A stretch of 64,000 nucleotides of DNA from Undaria pinnatifida (Eukaryota > Sar > Phaeophyceae > Laminariales > Alariaceae): NCBI GenBank assembly GCA_012845835.1, contig JABAKD010000023.1, positions 979,343-1,043,342 of the forward strand, read 5' to 3'. The notes under the pieces are model-generated. The model had not been told where the DNA came from, made no database searches, and saw only the letters and a program-made list of their open reading frames with translations. Within the stretch, counting starts at the first letter, position 1. Each line of letters opens with the position of its first letter. The position numbers and the translations under genes were made by a program. This document shows, one piece after another, positions 32,816 through 43,300 of this stretch.

Positions 32816-33289
32816 GGAAATATATTTCTAGTAAACACACACGAGAGGCAAAAATCAAAGCGTAACCTTCAAATTTGCGTGTCTAGAAAATTACTTCTAT
32901 AGCCGCAACGAGCTGCAGAGAACGATCCCTCATACCGGATGATGAAGTATACGGTCGTGAGGAAAACTCCTGATAATTGGTGCTGAGATAGATCCCTAAA
33001 CAGACCCTCATGTCGATATCGGTACGACATACATTATGTTCACTGGGGAACCACAGCGCACGAGCGTGAACAGCGCAACGTTTATTGTATAGGAGTGGAG
33101 AAAATGTTTTCAATGAGTGTTCCACTACCACCCTACGGTAAAACCCAGCATGGCTATCCGGGAAATTCACGTTGTTCGACGGTTAATGCTTCACGTCGAC
33201 CTGCGAGTAAACACTTCCAAGGATAATTGTTCAAAAGGGGCGCTCGCGGTATGGCTGTTAAACAACAGTCACATATATATATATATATT
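32816..33289. other. No recognisable gene
   Basis: Lies between R copy 12 and the R2 repeat. It has a (TA)n run and T run at about 33271-33299, and a weak minus frame at 32883-33170. Confidence 0.45.
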
Positions 33290-33925
33290 TTTTTTTTTCC
33301 ATGAGGATATTATTTTCTCTGATGACATCGGTATTCGAACCGACGAGAAGACCTTGAGGCTTATAGTACATACCAGTACTACTACACCAGTTTTGTACAT
33401 ACCATCAGGCACTACGATGTTCGATCACAATGTACGCTTAGCTCATCTCAGTCCGGCTATATATAGCCCAGCAGCGCAGCGTAGCGCCGCGTGGGGAGCC
33501 GTGCGGTGCGGTGCCGTTCCTATCGCTGCGGTGCTGCTGTGTCGTGGTGCGCTGTGTGCTTTCTTTCGAACATAGAGCAGTACCGGGTGTAATACGTGTT
33601 GTTGTGTACTACTTTATTCCATTTTCTTTTTTTTCCATGTATTTGATATTTCACGGCCCCCTGTTTTTTCGCCCACGCAAAATACCCCCGTACTGCATAT
33701 CAGAACGTAACGCCGGTATCAAAAGCACACAGCACAGCTGAGCACAACAACAAGGCACTTTGCTCTTGACAAGCAGCTCTTGGCATTATCAAATCGCTGT
33801 TGGCACCAAATCATGGGCCTCTTATTTCTGCCCCTTTACATACATGTTTTTAGTTTCATTCTTCCTTGCCTTGCGCGAGCGTAGGGGGCAGTGTCACGCC
33901 CTTGTATAATATATTTTCATTTAGT
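33290..33925 (+). repeat. R2 dispersed repeat copy 1
   Basis: Matches 62280-62955 in reverse along its whole length. Shared blocks in order: a tRNA-like box-B sequence on the minus strand (GGTTCGAATACC), GCCTCAAG..CTTATAG complement, a TATA box, AGCAGCGCAGCGTAGCGCC, a GTGCGGT-rich stretch, GAGCAGTACCGGGT, a TTGATATTTCACGGCCCCC-like block and TTTCATTCTTCCTTGCCTTG. It could be a solo LTR-like or promoter-bearing retroelement. The 3' end of EsV-1-7 gene 1 lies about 870 bp further on. Confidence 0.7.
33458..33465 (+). promoter_or_regulatory. TATA-like box in R2
   Basis: TATATATA within GTCCGGC...AGCCCAGCAGCGCAGCG. The inverted second copy has TATAAAAA at the same point with the same flanks. Keeping a TATA-type sequence through different base changes suggests selection for promoter function in the element's past. 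Confidence 0.35.
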
Positions 33926-34798
33926 AAGCATTCTTCTTTTTGTCGTAAGCGTTTTCGCGACGCAGCTAAGATTTCTGTACCAACGGAAAACTCACCCGCT
34001 CTCCACCTATTGTTTATCAAGGGTTACCTAATAATAGCCAACGCTAAAATCATTGCAAAAAAAATCAATGTGGAATTCCCCAAGCCACGATACATAGCTA
34101 ACGATATATCCATGAAGACCACCCTGGCAAGTCAATTTCAACACTGAACAGACGCAATTAAGCAAGATAACGCTACGGCATGAAACCTTCATGTTAGAAG
34201 CGGCAGCAAAGAATTTTCGGAATATGACATTATGATCCACAAGCGTTCGTGCACAAAATGATGTTCTCCGCGATTTAGCCGCCATACCCTTCGCATTGGC
34301 AGCCTCCACCACCGGACGTGCATTGGCAGCGGTAACGCCGGATGGCAGCGTGGTTGCGCGACACGACGGACACCCAAAGCAGTTGATTCTCAGGCTTCGA
34401 AACATGGCCAGGGTCGCGTTGGGGGGAACGTGCAAGACGTCCTTCGTCGTCTCCACTCTTGCCATGCCAAGCGATGGCGGCCATTCCACGGCAAGGCACC
34501 CTCCCGTAGATCAAGGCCATATCCTCTTGAAGAAAAAAAAATGCATCAACGAGGATAAGTTTCGTACACTTACAGCACCAGGCTTCCCCTCAGATTGCTA
34601 AACTGGTTGTATCACCGTATTCTAAACCGAACGATGAAATTCGCTCGACTTCTAAATATGCCGACCAGTTATGGGATGACAAAGCAAAATTGTAGACACA
34701 ACAGGCGACATCAACTTCACCAAAACGCTGACAGTTTGACAACTTCACAGGGTATCGAATAAAGCAACCCCCCCCCCCGCGCAAATTTCAGAATCAGT
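33926..34798. other. No clear gene; possible EsV-1-7 relic on minus
   Basis: A minus frame (34028-34489) includes CFGCPSC, then about 20 residues later NAKGMAAKSRR. This loosely recalls an EsV-1-7 unit (C-X4-C ... KGMVDxRSxR) but the second Cys and the His are missing. It lies directly downstream of intact gene 1. Too weak to call a pseudogene. Confidence 0.2.
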
Positions 34799-35815
34799 TC
34801 AATAGAAACACTCAGCCTTCACAAGACCCAAGGGCGTCAGTTCGGCAACGTTCGATGAGCTTGGCGAACGGTTCGTTTTGCGACAGGTTCCCACAGTGCG
34901 CAACAACCCATCTCGGAGGCGGCCGTGAACACAGCAGTGCGTAGGATGCGTTCCGGCTGGGCCCCACCTTGCCAACTTTCGACAACCGGTTGTTTCACAC
35001 TTATGTTTGAAATCAACGATTAAACCGGCCGTCAGATTGTTTTTATGGAGGGAGCATACAGATGCCGCACCGTCGGCTAGAATACCCCACCGCGGCCATT
35101 TAATACAAGCCTCCTGTGAGCAACGATTGCTGCGTATATCCACCATGCCCTTCAGGGCATGCTGATTGCAGTACAACGCCGGCTTTTTACCGAGAACGTT
35201 GAAGCTCGGTCGTGTCGTGCACGACCCGTGTGAGCAATGCGGGTTGCGTACGTCTACCATGCCTCTCACAGAATGCTGCTTGCAGTACGCTGCTGTCTTG
35301 CTGCCGACGATATTGAAGCTCGGCACCTTCGTGCACGGCTCGTTTGAGCAACGCATGTTGCATACGTCTACCATGCCTCTCGCAGCGTGCTGTTTACAGT
35401 AAACTCCTGTATTACTGCCTTTGACATTGAACCTCGGGCGCCTTTCGCACGCGTCGAATAAGCAACGACTGCGGTACATATCTATCATGCCATCCTTTGC
35501 ATGTAGGTAGCAGTAAACAGCTGCCATGCTGCCGATGACACTGAAGCTCGGTTGTATCGTGCACGCCCTGTGTGAACATCGACCGTTGCATACGTTTACC
35601 ATGCCATCCTCAGCATGCCGTCTGCAGTATAACGCCGGCTTCCGGCATGGGATGTTGAAGGTCGGTCGCTTCATGCACGAGTCATATGAACAAGGTCTGG
35701 TGCGGACTTCTACCATGCCAACGTGTGCATGTCGTTTGCAGTATAACCCTTTCTTACTGCCGTGGGTGTTGAAAATCGGTTCGCCCATGCAGTTGGTATG
35801 CGAACAACGACCCAT
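34799..35815 (-). CDS. EsV-1-7 repeat protein, gene 1
   Basis: 338 residues from the ATG at 35815, the first ATG of the frame. The homologous start in gene 2 is placed the same way (M-x-R-C). Eight repeat units begin at residues 4, 42, 80, 118, 156, 194, 232 and 273. Units 1-6 fit C-X4-C-X16-C-X2-H-X12 exactly. Unit 7 has 15 residues after the His, and unit 8 has 15 between its second and third Cys. Conserved inside units are RPSFN, YCxxHA and GMVDV. The tail ends VKAECFY. The Cys3His pattern suggests metal binding. The Ectocarpus developmental regulator IMM is a known family member, but the molecular role of the domain is unsettled. The frame stays open upstream through TGGCAG|GTG, a possible 3' splice site, so a 5' exon may exist. 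Gene 2 has the same in-frame CAGGTG. Confidence 0.9.
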   Translation of the reverse strand: MGRCSHTNCMGEPIFNTHGSKKGLYCKRHAHVGMVEVRTRPCSYDSCMKRPTFNIPCRKPALYCRRHAEDGMVNVCNGRCSHRACTIQPSFSVIGSMAAVYCYLHAKDGMIDMYRSRCLFDACERRPRFNVKGSNTGVYCKQHAARGMVDVCNMRCSNEPCTKVPSFNIVGSKTAAYCKQHSVRGMVDVRNPHCSHGSCTTRPSFNVLGKKPALYCNQHALKGMVDIRSNRCSQEACIKWPRWGILADGAASVCSLHKNNLTAGLIVDFKHKCETTGCRKLARWGPAGTHPTHCCVHGRLRDGLLRTVGTCRKTNRSPSSSNVAELTPLGLVKAECFY

Positions 35816-38048
35816 AATAGTGCCTTGTCGAGCTGCGAACACCTGCCAATCATGGGTTAAACGTGAAGTAACGTCGTTTTCATGGGGCCGGAGAAACAAA
35901 TGTTCGTCACTGGTAAAACATACGACTGCAGGTTAGGTTGCCTACAAACAAAATCAAACGCAGACATGGGTCTTGGGGCCAAACGTATTCCTCCTCCGAT
36001 TCCAAAGGAAGCAGATGTTTATTGGGTGAGCTTACCAGCATGTTGTGAGACTAATGACGTGATGTGACATAGGTTTCAAAACGTGCGATACACTATTCAA
36101 CGAAGAAACACCAGCGCTAAATGCGGTGGCAAAGAGGCCAAGCATTAGAGGATAATATGCGGGAAGAACAGTTTTGGTTTACGCAGGCGTCGCTTCTAGA
36201 CGGACCCCTTAGAATGAAAGAGGGCTCTCGGTACTTTTTAACACGTTTTGAAGCGCACTTGTTGTCCTTCTTGTGACATGACGCAAACAAGGACATCGAT
36301 AGAAAACAACAGAGCCCATAGTTACAAAAAAAAAAATGTTACGCACTACATAACTGCCTAGCGGCTACAGGATGGATTATGTTTGTGTTTCGTTTGGCTA
36401 TATTTCACGCCCTTGAACAACAGAAATAACACAAATTTGTTGCGAAAGGCCATCGACATACGGACATTCCCTAACACCATCAAGGTACATTAATGTGATG
36501 ATGAGATTTTATAAAGTTATAATGGTAGCATGACGCCTACGTGCCGGCGGTCGACTGCCTATACGAGATACTCCGGAGTATTACATAAGAAAGAGCAAGA
36601 ATACGATATCAGAAAATAGCGAGCAAGGCGGGGTAGATATGTAGCCTTTATCTCACCAAGCCAAGCGTTCGTGGACTTACGAGTGATAGTTACACAACCC
36701 AGACCGTATACTGTACACAGCGCAAGAGCCGTTTACGTAACACCAGTAGAAATGCATTGTAAATCCTGTAATAAAACACTTTGATATGGGTTCTCAGTGG
36801 CTGAATCAACAAATAGCTGACGTCAAGTTCAACCACACAGCTGTTCCCAACACGCTATTTTTAAAACACAAAAACAAGAAAATACCCCAACAACAATCCA
36901 GAAAGGCCTGCATTTTCGGCGCGCGCAACGCACCGAATAGAGTGTTTAAAATGAACCCAACACATCTAGACTAAACATAACAATAAGATTTAGTGATTTA
37001 TGGAAACTCCAGCTTATTCCTATTCGACGATGTAAATTAACTTACCAGGCATCTGGTGGAAGGTGACCTAGACGATAGGGACGACAAGGTAAACAGCAAC
37101 GTATAAAAACTTCGAGGTGTTCATGCACCAGGCCCGGACAACAAGAAATCATTTGTAGTGAGAAGCCGTTTGGTGAGCTTCAGCACAAACAATTAATCGA
37201 GGCACACATCAATACAAACTACCTACGAATACGAATCTAAACTTAGATGAGAACACGACAGATTTTTCTTACAAACATCGAGATCTAGAAGATCCATTCG
37301 ACCATATACATTCTAAATACGAGGCCGGGATTGTTTCTGCTCACATGAAACGGCTACTCATCCGTCGGGTATACGCTGTAATCCAACGAATAGCCTATAT
37401 GGTGTTGCGCAAAAAAGTGGCCAAAGTGAACCTGTGTTTACAGTAGCCTCAAATAACCAGCCACCCCGGGTTTGCAACAGGTATTTGCGTGCATCTTCAA
37501 AATTAACACACCAATAACATCTAAATCATGTGATTGTTAGGTGAAGCGTTAGCAATATTGGGCTTTTTGTCGTGTCGTGTCTCGGTGGTTCGTATGTTTG
37601 TGTTCACGCCGTACGTTCGCTCGATCTTGCCCGCGGTCGTTCATTTGCTGCACTACGACGGTCTGCCTCATATCGGTACGCCAATAAACACTTGCGTCGA
37701 GTCGGTGGTGGCAAGACTCGGACAACGCTTCGAAACTAGAAGCGCCGAAAAGCGCTTCAAGTCGATATAAGTTGTATACTATCGAGTTCAACAGCGGATG
37801 AAATTCGATTATCATTGGGAAAAATCAAATGGCAGAATGAAAAAAAAAAAAAACATGACATGTCCACCTCTTTTCCAAGAAGCGAAAGAGCATCGCCAGT
37901 GAGGAAGTCGGCGTGCCGAAAGCATGGAAGGGTCTTGAGAAAAACTTCGAGTCTGTTAGCTGCTGGCATCGCTGCCATGAAATGTCAGTTGGCACGCACA
38001 TGCAAAAAAAAAAGAATCCCATAACACATTTTAAAACAACTGTATAGT
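35816..38048. other. No recognisable gene
   Basis: The first 200 bases may hold the promoter or a 5' exon/intron of EsV-1-7 gene 1. The rest shows short frames only. ACTCCGGAGT occurs near 36573. A plus frame at 37815-38024 contains ACRKHGRVLRKT, loosely like the C-terminal part of EsV-1-7 proteins (CxxHGRLR); this may be chance. Confidence 0.4.
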
Positions 38049-38354
38049 GTGTCGTACGTATGGCTGATTCTACGAGAGCCCTCCCCACAAACCAGCGATC
38101 ATCTTTTAGCAATGTTTTGTGGCTGCTCGATACGAGGAAGTGCGCTATGTAAGAATATTTTCACGTATTTTCTTGTTCCCGAAGAAAAATCAACGGATGA
38201 CGTCCGGGTGGCCAAGAGCACGGTTTTATGGGAGATACGGCCGGGAGCTGGTTTCAAATCCGGCGATTTCGTAAATTTAAAGATGAGGGGGGTTACCGTA
38301 GAACGACTCGAATGTGTAGATAAACTGGCATACGTATGTACGATACGTATCTGA
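38049..38354 (+). other. 101-codon open frame, unknown
   Basis: It opens at GTG. From about residue 33 it reads like folded protein (KNIFTYFLVPEEKS, then AKSTVLWEIRPGAGF). No family is recognised. It could be an exon of a gene with introns. Confidence 0.2.
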
Positions 38355-39599
38355 GGTTTGTCCCTGTCAAAAATAAAGACATTCCAAGACAAAATGAACC
38401 AAGACAAAATGAAACACACAAAATATCCATCGCGATACGTCTGGCATAGTAGGTGACTTCAACGTAAAGTCCAACATTTGCTGGTCGCCATGCAAGTGTT
38501 GATCAATGGGGAGAGAGTGGGATCGTTGCACGAAATATTCAATGTGCTCTCCACGGTTCGAACAGGTTAAACCTTTCACCCAGAATTGCCAGAGGATTTG
38601 GTCACCGCAAGTTTGCCTGGCATATGATGTAACACCGCAGGCCAACATGCATGGACTCTCCGGCAAGTCTGAGCCTCAGCCAACTATGAGAGGCGTGCGC
38701 TGGTGGGTTGGGTATTGGTTATCGTCAGGCTTCGGTAAAAGCAATCGAGATGTAGAAACCTATACAGCGCTGTGACGCCCAAGTGTTTCCGTAAGAGAAC
38801 AAGAAAAAAGAAGGTAAATTTTAGGTTTGCCGAGGGAACAGTATGTCCATCGATGTCAGAAACAGTACTATATAATACACTTTCAGCTTGCCAGGTCACG
38901 CATGAATCGTTGCACGCAAAACCCCTCGGAGTGCGTTTTAGCGATAATCCGGACAAGGGAAGGCGGGGGACGGGGCTCAACTCGTGAAGCCCGTGTTTGG
39001 TAGCGCGCAACACAATTCATAGATCCTGTTGCGTTTGACGAAACAGGCGGCGAACATTGACCGAGTAACCGGTTTCCAACCACCGGCGGGTTGGGAAAGT
39101 GCTGACGCGTTTCGCAGGACTCATGCTATAGAGGCTGGCTTGGTCCTGAAGTGAAAAAAGCGTATTATTGTGGCCGTAGCCGCTTCTTCGATTTTCCGGT
39201 TCGACAAACATAACACAATACAGGTGGCAATGAGTGCTGTCACTACAAGATTTGACCAAATTTGACAACGATGTACAACTACCCCGAGCGCACCAGCACA
39301 TCTAAAGGGGGGGGCTAGTACCAACAGGTCGAGCTGGTGAGGTCCCAAGTGTGACGCTGGTCCTCCAATGGTTGGTCGTACGAGTAGTTGGTGGCGTACT
39401 GTGTGCATTTCCAGTTAACATGTTTGAATTCATACAAGTAACGTTTCCGCATGTTACGATGAAACAAAACGAAAAATAGCGAAAATAATATGCTTTTACA
39501 TATGATAATTACGGCGCGTTGCGGCGGGCCGACATTTGGTTTCCCCTGTTTTTCCGTAGAACTACGTTTCGTAGGGCTAGTCCAACAAGGCCGTGCCAT
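38355..39599. other. No gene; fragment shared with 54.4 kb
   Basis: About 38940-39085 on minus resembles 54370-54510 on plus, around CTGTTTCGTCAAACG and GCCCCCTTCCC-like segments. Both translate to a PxVSSNxTGS-containing stretch. This is probably a fragment of a dispersed element. Otherwise nothing is recognised. Confidence 0.4.
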
Positions 39600-42500
39600 T
39601 TTTTCAAATATACCTACAGCCCAGTGGAATACAGGTTGCTCGCCGATCACACGGGAGGCGACGAAAACGCACAATAGTCTGTACAAGAGAGTGTATACGA
39701 TCTATAAATGCGACATGTTATAGTCGCAAAGTGCACCAGGCATCGAATGGACTCCGGTTCCAGAGATTACTTCGTGGTGTTTTGTGCGCTTAGCAAGGGT
39801 CCGAATTGACAGCAGAGCACCTTCGCGTCCGAGACGGTGGCCCCGGCGGTGTACATACAAATGTCATGTCGACCGACCGCGGTTTGTAATTTGATATTTT
39901 TCGCTGCTCTACCCAAATGTCGAAAATTTCGAAACGTGCACCATTCCCTTTTAAGCAGCGGTATCTGAAAACCCATGGATATTTTTCGTGGCAGACTATA
40001 AAAAGTCTGTTACCCGCACATCCCGCACATAAAATTGTGGCCCCCACGGTGTTACATGCGATCAATCGCGGTTTGTGAATTTCGCTTGTATGACCTGCTG
40101 TGGCCAAAGATCGAAGGTACTTATCAACGATTCTGCGTATTTAAGACTGCAAAGCGCATTAGGCAATTCTTCTACCTTTAGATACATAAATTTTGAAATA
40201 CAGAAGTCACTGAAAGTGGCCGATCGACACGTGTGCCGTCGGAGTCAACAGCTTGGACGCGAAATCTGCGCCATCGGATCAATCCAGTGCGCGGTTGACA
40301 ATCAGACGCGCGATAGTCTGCCCCAGGCATAATTATTTATATTTTCAGGTACCGCAGGCAAAATTGCAGACGTCCGAAACTGCCATCGATCCACATGCCA
40401 ATTACACAGTAAAGTTACCCGACAGGCAGCTGAAAATGAATCTCGTGCTGTTCTCTTCACTGAGTGCTGAACCAAGCACCATTTTGCAATTGGAATCTTA
40501 TGTTGACCTCAGCTTGGAAATGCAAAATGCATCCGGCAGAATCTCTGGATGTACCAGGAGTATGTACAAAAATGAATTTTTCACAAACCGCGATCGATCG
40601 ACATGTATAGACTATTTGAGACGCACTTTCCCGGACGAGTGCACTGCTCTGTTGAGTGCGGTCATTCCCGTGCCAAAAGGGCCGGAAGGTGGGCAGCAGT
40701 AGTCTGCACTATGCGGTTTCATAATTATAGCATTGGATAGGCATCCTGAGCTTAATGCCTCTCTCGCCAAACGGGACATTCACATAAGCAGGGGGGGGCA
40801 TCAGCATCAACTTCGACATGTTCATGTCAACACATTTTGCCGTCATGGTATCTGGATGCTGATATAAAAACTATGGCACTGCTGACTACTCTTGTTGCAG
40901 GAGTGTTGCAGCATATACGCCATAGAGAAAAATCGACCGTGATGACGGCAACGCCTCTTAAAAATAGCCATTGTATTTTTGGGACGTAAAGGGTACCTAG
41001 CGTATAGAATATAGTGTCACATGGAAAATGTTTGAAACGAATATGTTGGCAGTCCTGAACACTTTACCCGGGATTCATCCGCCCACCCATACCCCACCCC
41101 CACAAAACACCACCAGACAGCTGCTAGACGATAACTACTTCAATATGCTTCCTCGCCGCCACCACCGCCACAGAGCCGACAATCGACAAGGACACCTCCC
41201 ACATCCTCGGCATCACGGCCAGCTTCGAATATTTTAGCCAAGTGAGTCAGATGATGCCAAGTGCGTACGTCGCTTGTTTTATTGTTTGTTTGTATAGACG
41301 TGTGTAAAATGACGTGGTGTTTATATAGGTTGGTCGGCAATATTCAACAGCACAAAAGGAAAAGAGTCGTAGGGCAAAGGTCTCGAGCAGCAGACAGTTC
41401 GTACACCAAGCCCATCAAAACCGCCTGGTCGGACGAGAACATTTCTCTGCTGTGGGGTCACTCCCTTGCTAGGCGGGTGACGACTCGCCCGGTAGTTTGC
41501 ACAGCCGGAATCGTTTGCTCTTCTGATAGCACAGCGCATGAAGTCGATGTGCCTTAGGCAAGGTTTTGGTGCTCGGATACAGCCGCCAATAAATGCAACA
41601 ATCACCGACCGCGATCGATTGAAATCTACAGTAGACCGTCTGAACCGATGTCCTGGACACGAAAGCTGCTCTGCCGTCTGGTCAGCGTGAAGCTTGGTGG
41701 GCAATCAGACAAGCGGTAGACCGCACAACGCAGTATAATTCGATATTTGGATATTACCTGAATTAGCACACGTTTCAACCCGATATCGATCCACATACAT
41801 TACTTTAGCCAAACAACCAGGAATAGACCTCGACATTAATGGTCGTTTTTCTCCCCACTGGATACATCGCGGGAATGGATTGTTGATTATACCAGGCATG
41901 TAACACTTACCGCCCCGGATGAACACTCTCCTGCTGCGTGGTGTCAGTGCCGTGGTTCATAGCCAATAAGACGCACAGAAGTCTGTCCAGGAAGAAAAAA
42001 AAAGGGTATTCTTAAACCGTAGCATGCACCAGGTACGTATGACCTTTGATATGCGCAATAGAATAGAAGATTGGAAGTTCAAAAAAACAAACTGCGATCT
42101 ATTGGCAAAAAGACCTTGAAGCCCGATCGGCCCGAACGGGACATTTGCTCCGCTGTTGGACCAGTCCCGTGCTTGACGAGAGACAAAATACGTGATAGTG
42201 TATTCTGTACCATCCTGTGCGGTATCGTTTGATGTTCAGGTGCCACACCAAAATAAATGCCAAGGTCGCAAAAGGCGATCGACCGGTAACTGAGAGGGAT
42301 AGCCAAGATATCGAAACGAGGCCTGCGGCTCGCGTGAAATGACTTTGCTTTCCCACCTGAACCAGGCAGTATCTGTTGATAGGTCTGTTGACAAATCTCA
42401 AACATTGCATAAATATCCAGTTACCACGATAAAGCGTGATTGTGATTCAAGACGGCGGCACATAATTCTCTCTTGTATTGGTATACTGCCGTTGAACCTG

Positions 42501-43300
42501 CCTCGGTCTCACGGGTCAGGCTACACGGCCGGATCCAAATACAAGAGAGAGAGAGTTCCACTGTCTCTAAACCCCACAACGCGTTGCCGTCCTTGTTGCG
42601 AATACGACATTCGAGATAGATCGACAGGTAGTATCTCACGCTGATCACTGGATACTGCAGCTTAAAAGTGTAAGTGGGCAACCAGCAGGGGATTTGGTAC
42701 TCGGACAAATCGTACCAATTTTTCAGCACCAGGCAGTATCTATCTCTGACTTTCGGTAGATCGCATATCTTCAAGATGCAAAGTGCGCAAGGCAGAATCT
42801 ATATTATTTCGGCAGTACAGTCATAAAATGCAGCCCTCTTACACCCGTCGATAGAGATGTACATTGTCATATCCAGCGAGGAAGAAAACGAGCATACTGC
42901 TCTGCCGTGTGGGGTCAGTCCCGACAGTCCCGTGCTTGGAGAGATGAAAGATGGGCGATAGTGTGTGCACCGAAAAGAATCTCTTCTGTTAACATCCCGC
43001 AGCTAAAAATATAAATAATACTGGCACTGTACCGGATATTAGATAAAACATCGGTCATAGCCCCCTCGTTAGTGCGGCATCCTATTGTACGGGGACCCAT
43101 TTTACCGCAGACAAAACGTATTTCGTCACGGCTTGGCCATAAAATAGGGAGAAGGCGAACACCCTGTGATAGTGCAAGGTGATACTTTAGTGCGGTTGTC
43201 ATCTGGCAAGGCACCGCACTATGAATAGTGAGGGCCCACGCTTATTGAGTACCGCAGGATAAAATTGCACAAGCCTAAATTCATATTGTACCAGAATACC
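39600..43300. repeat. Degenerate repeat array
   Basis: Recurring words at irregular 200-800-bp spacing: AAAGTGC(A/G)C(C/A)AGGCA (39728, 42779; weaker 40150), ACCAGGCAGTATCT (42359, 42725), GCTCTG(C/T)(C/T)GT...GGTCA..CCCGTGC (40644, 41446, 42150, 42898), ACCGCGATCGAT (40586, 41607), CGATAGT(C/G)TG (40309, 42958), and paired blocks GTGGCCCC..CGGTGT...CGCGGTTTGT (39836 and 40045). The units are too worn to define one period. Plus frame 40253-40702 (no ATG start) lies over two such blocks and is therefore not called as a gene. Confidence 0.45.

Noticed and set aside
38205-38285. tRNA-like string GGTGGCCAAGAGCA ... GGTTTCAAATCC
   Set aside because: The acceptor ends do not pair and the T loop would have eight bases; it lies inside an open frame.
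40253-40702. 149-codon plus frame as a gene
   Set aside because: No ATG near its start, and it covers blocks that recur elsewhere in the degenerate array at 39.6-43.3 kb.
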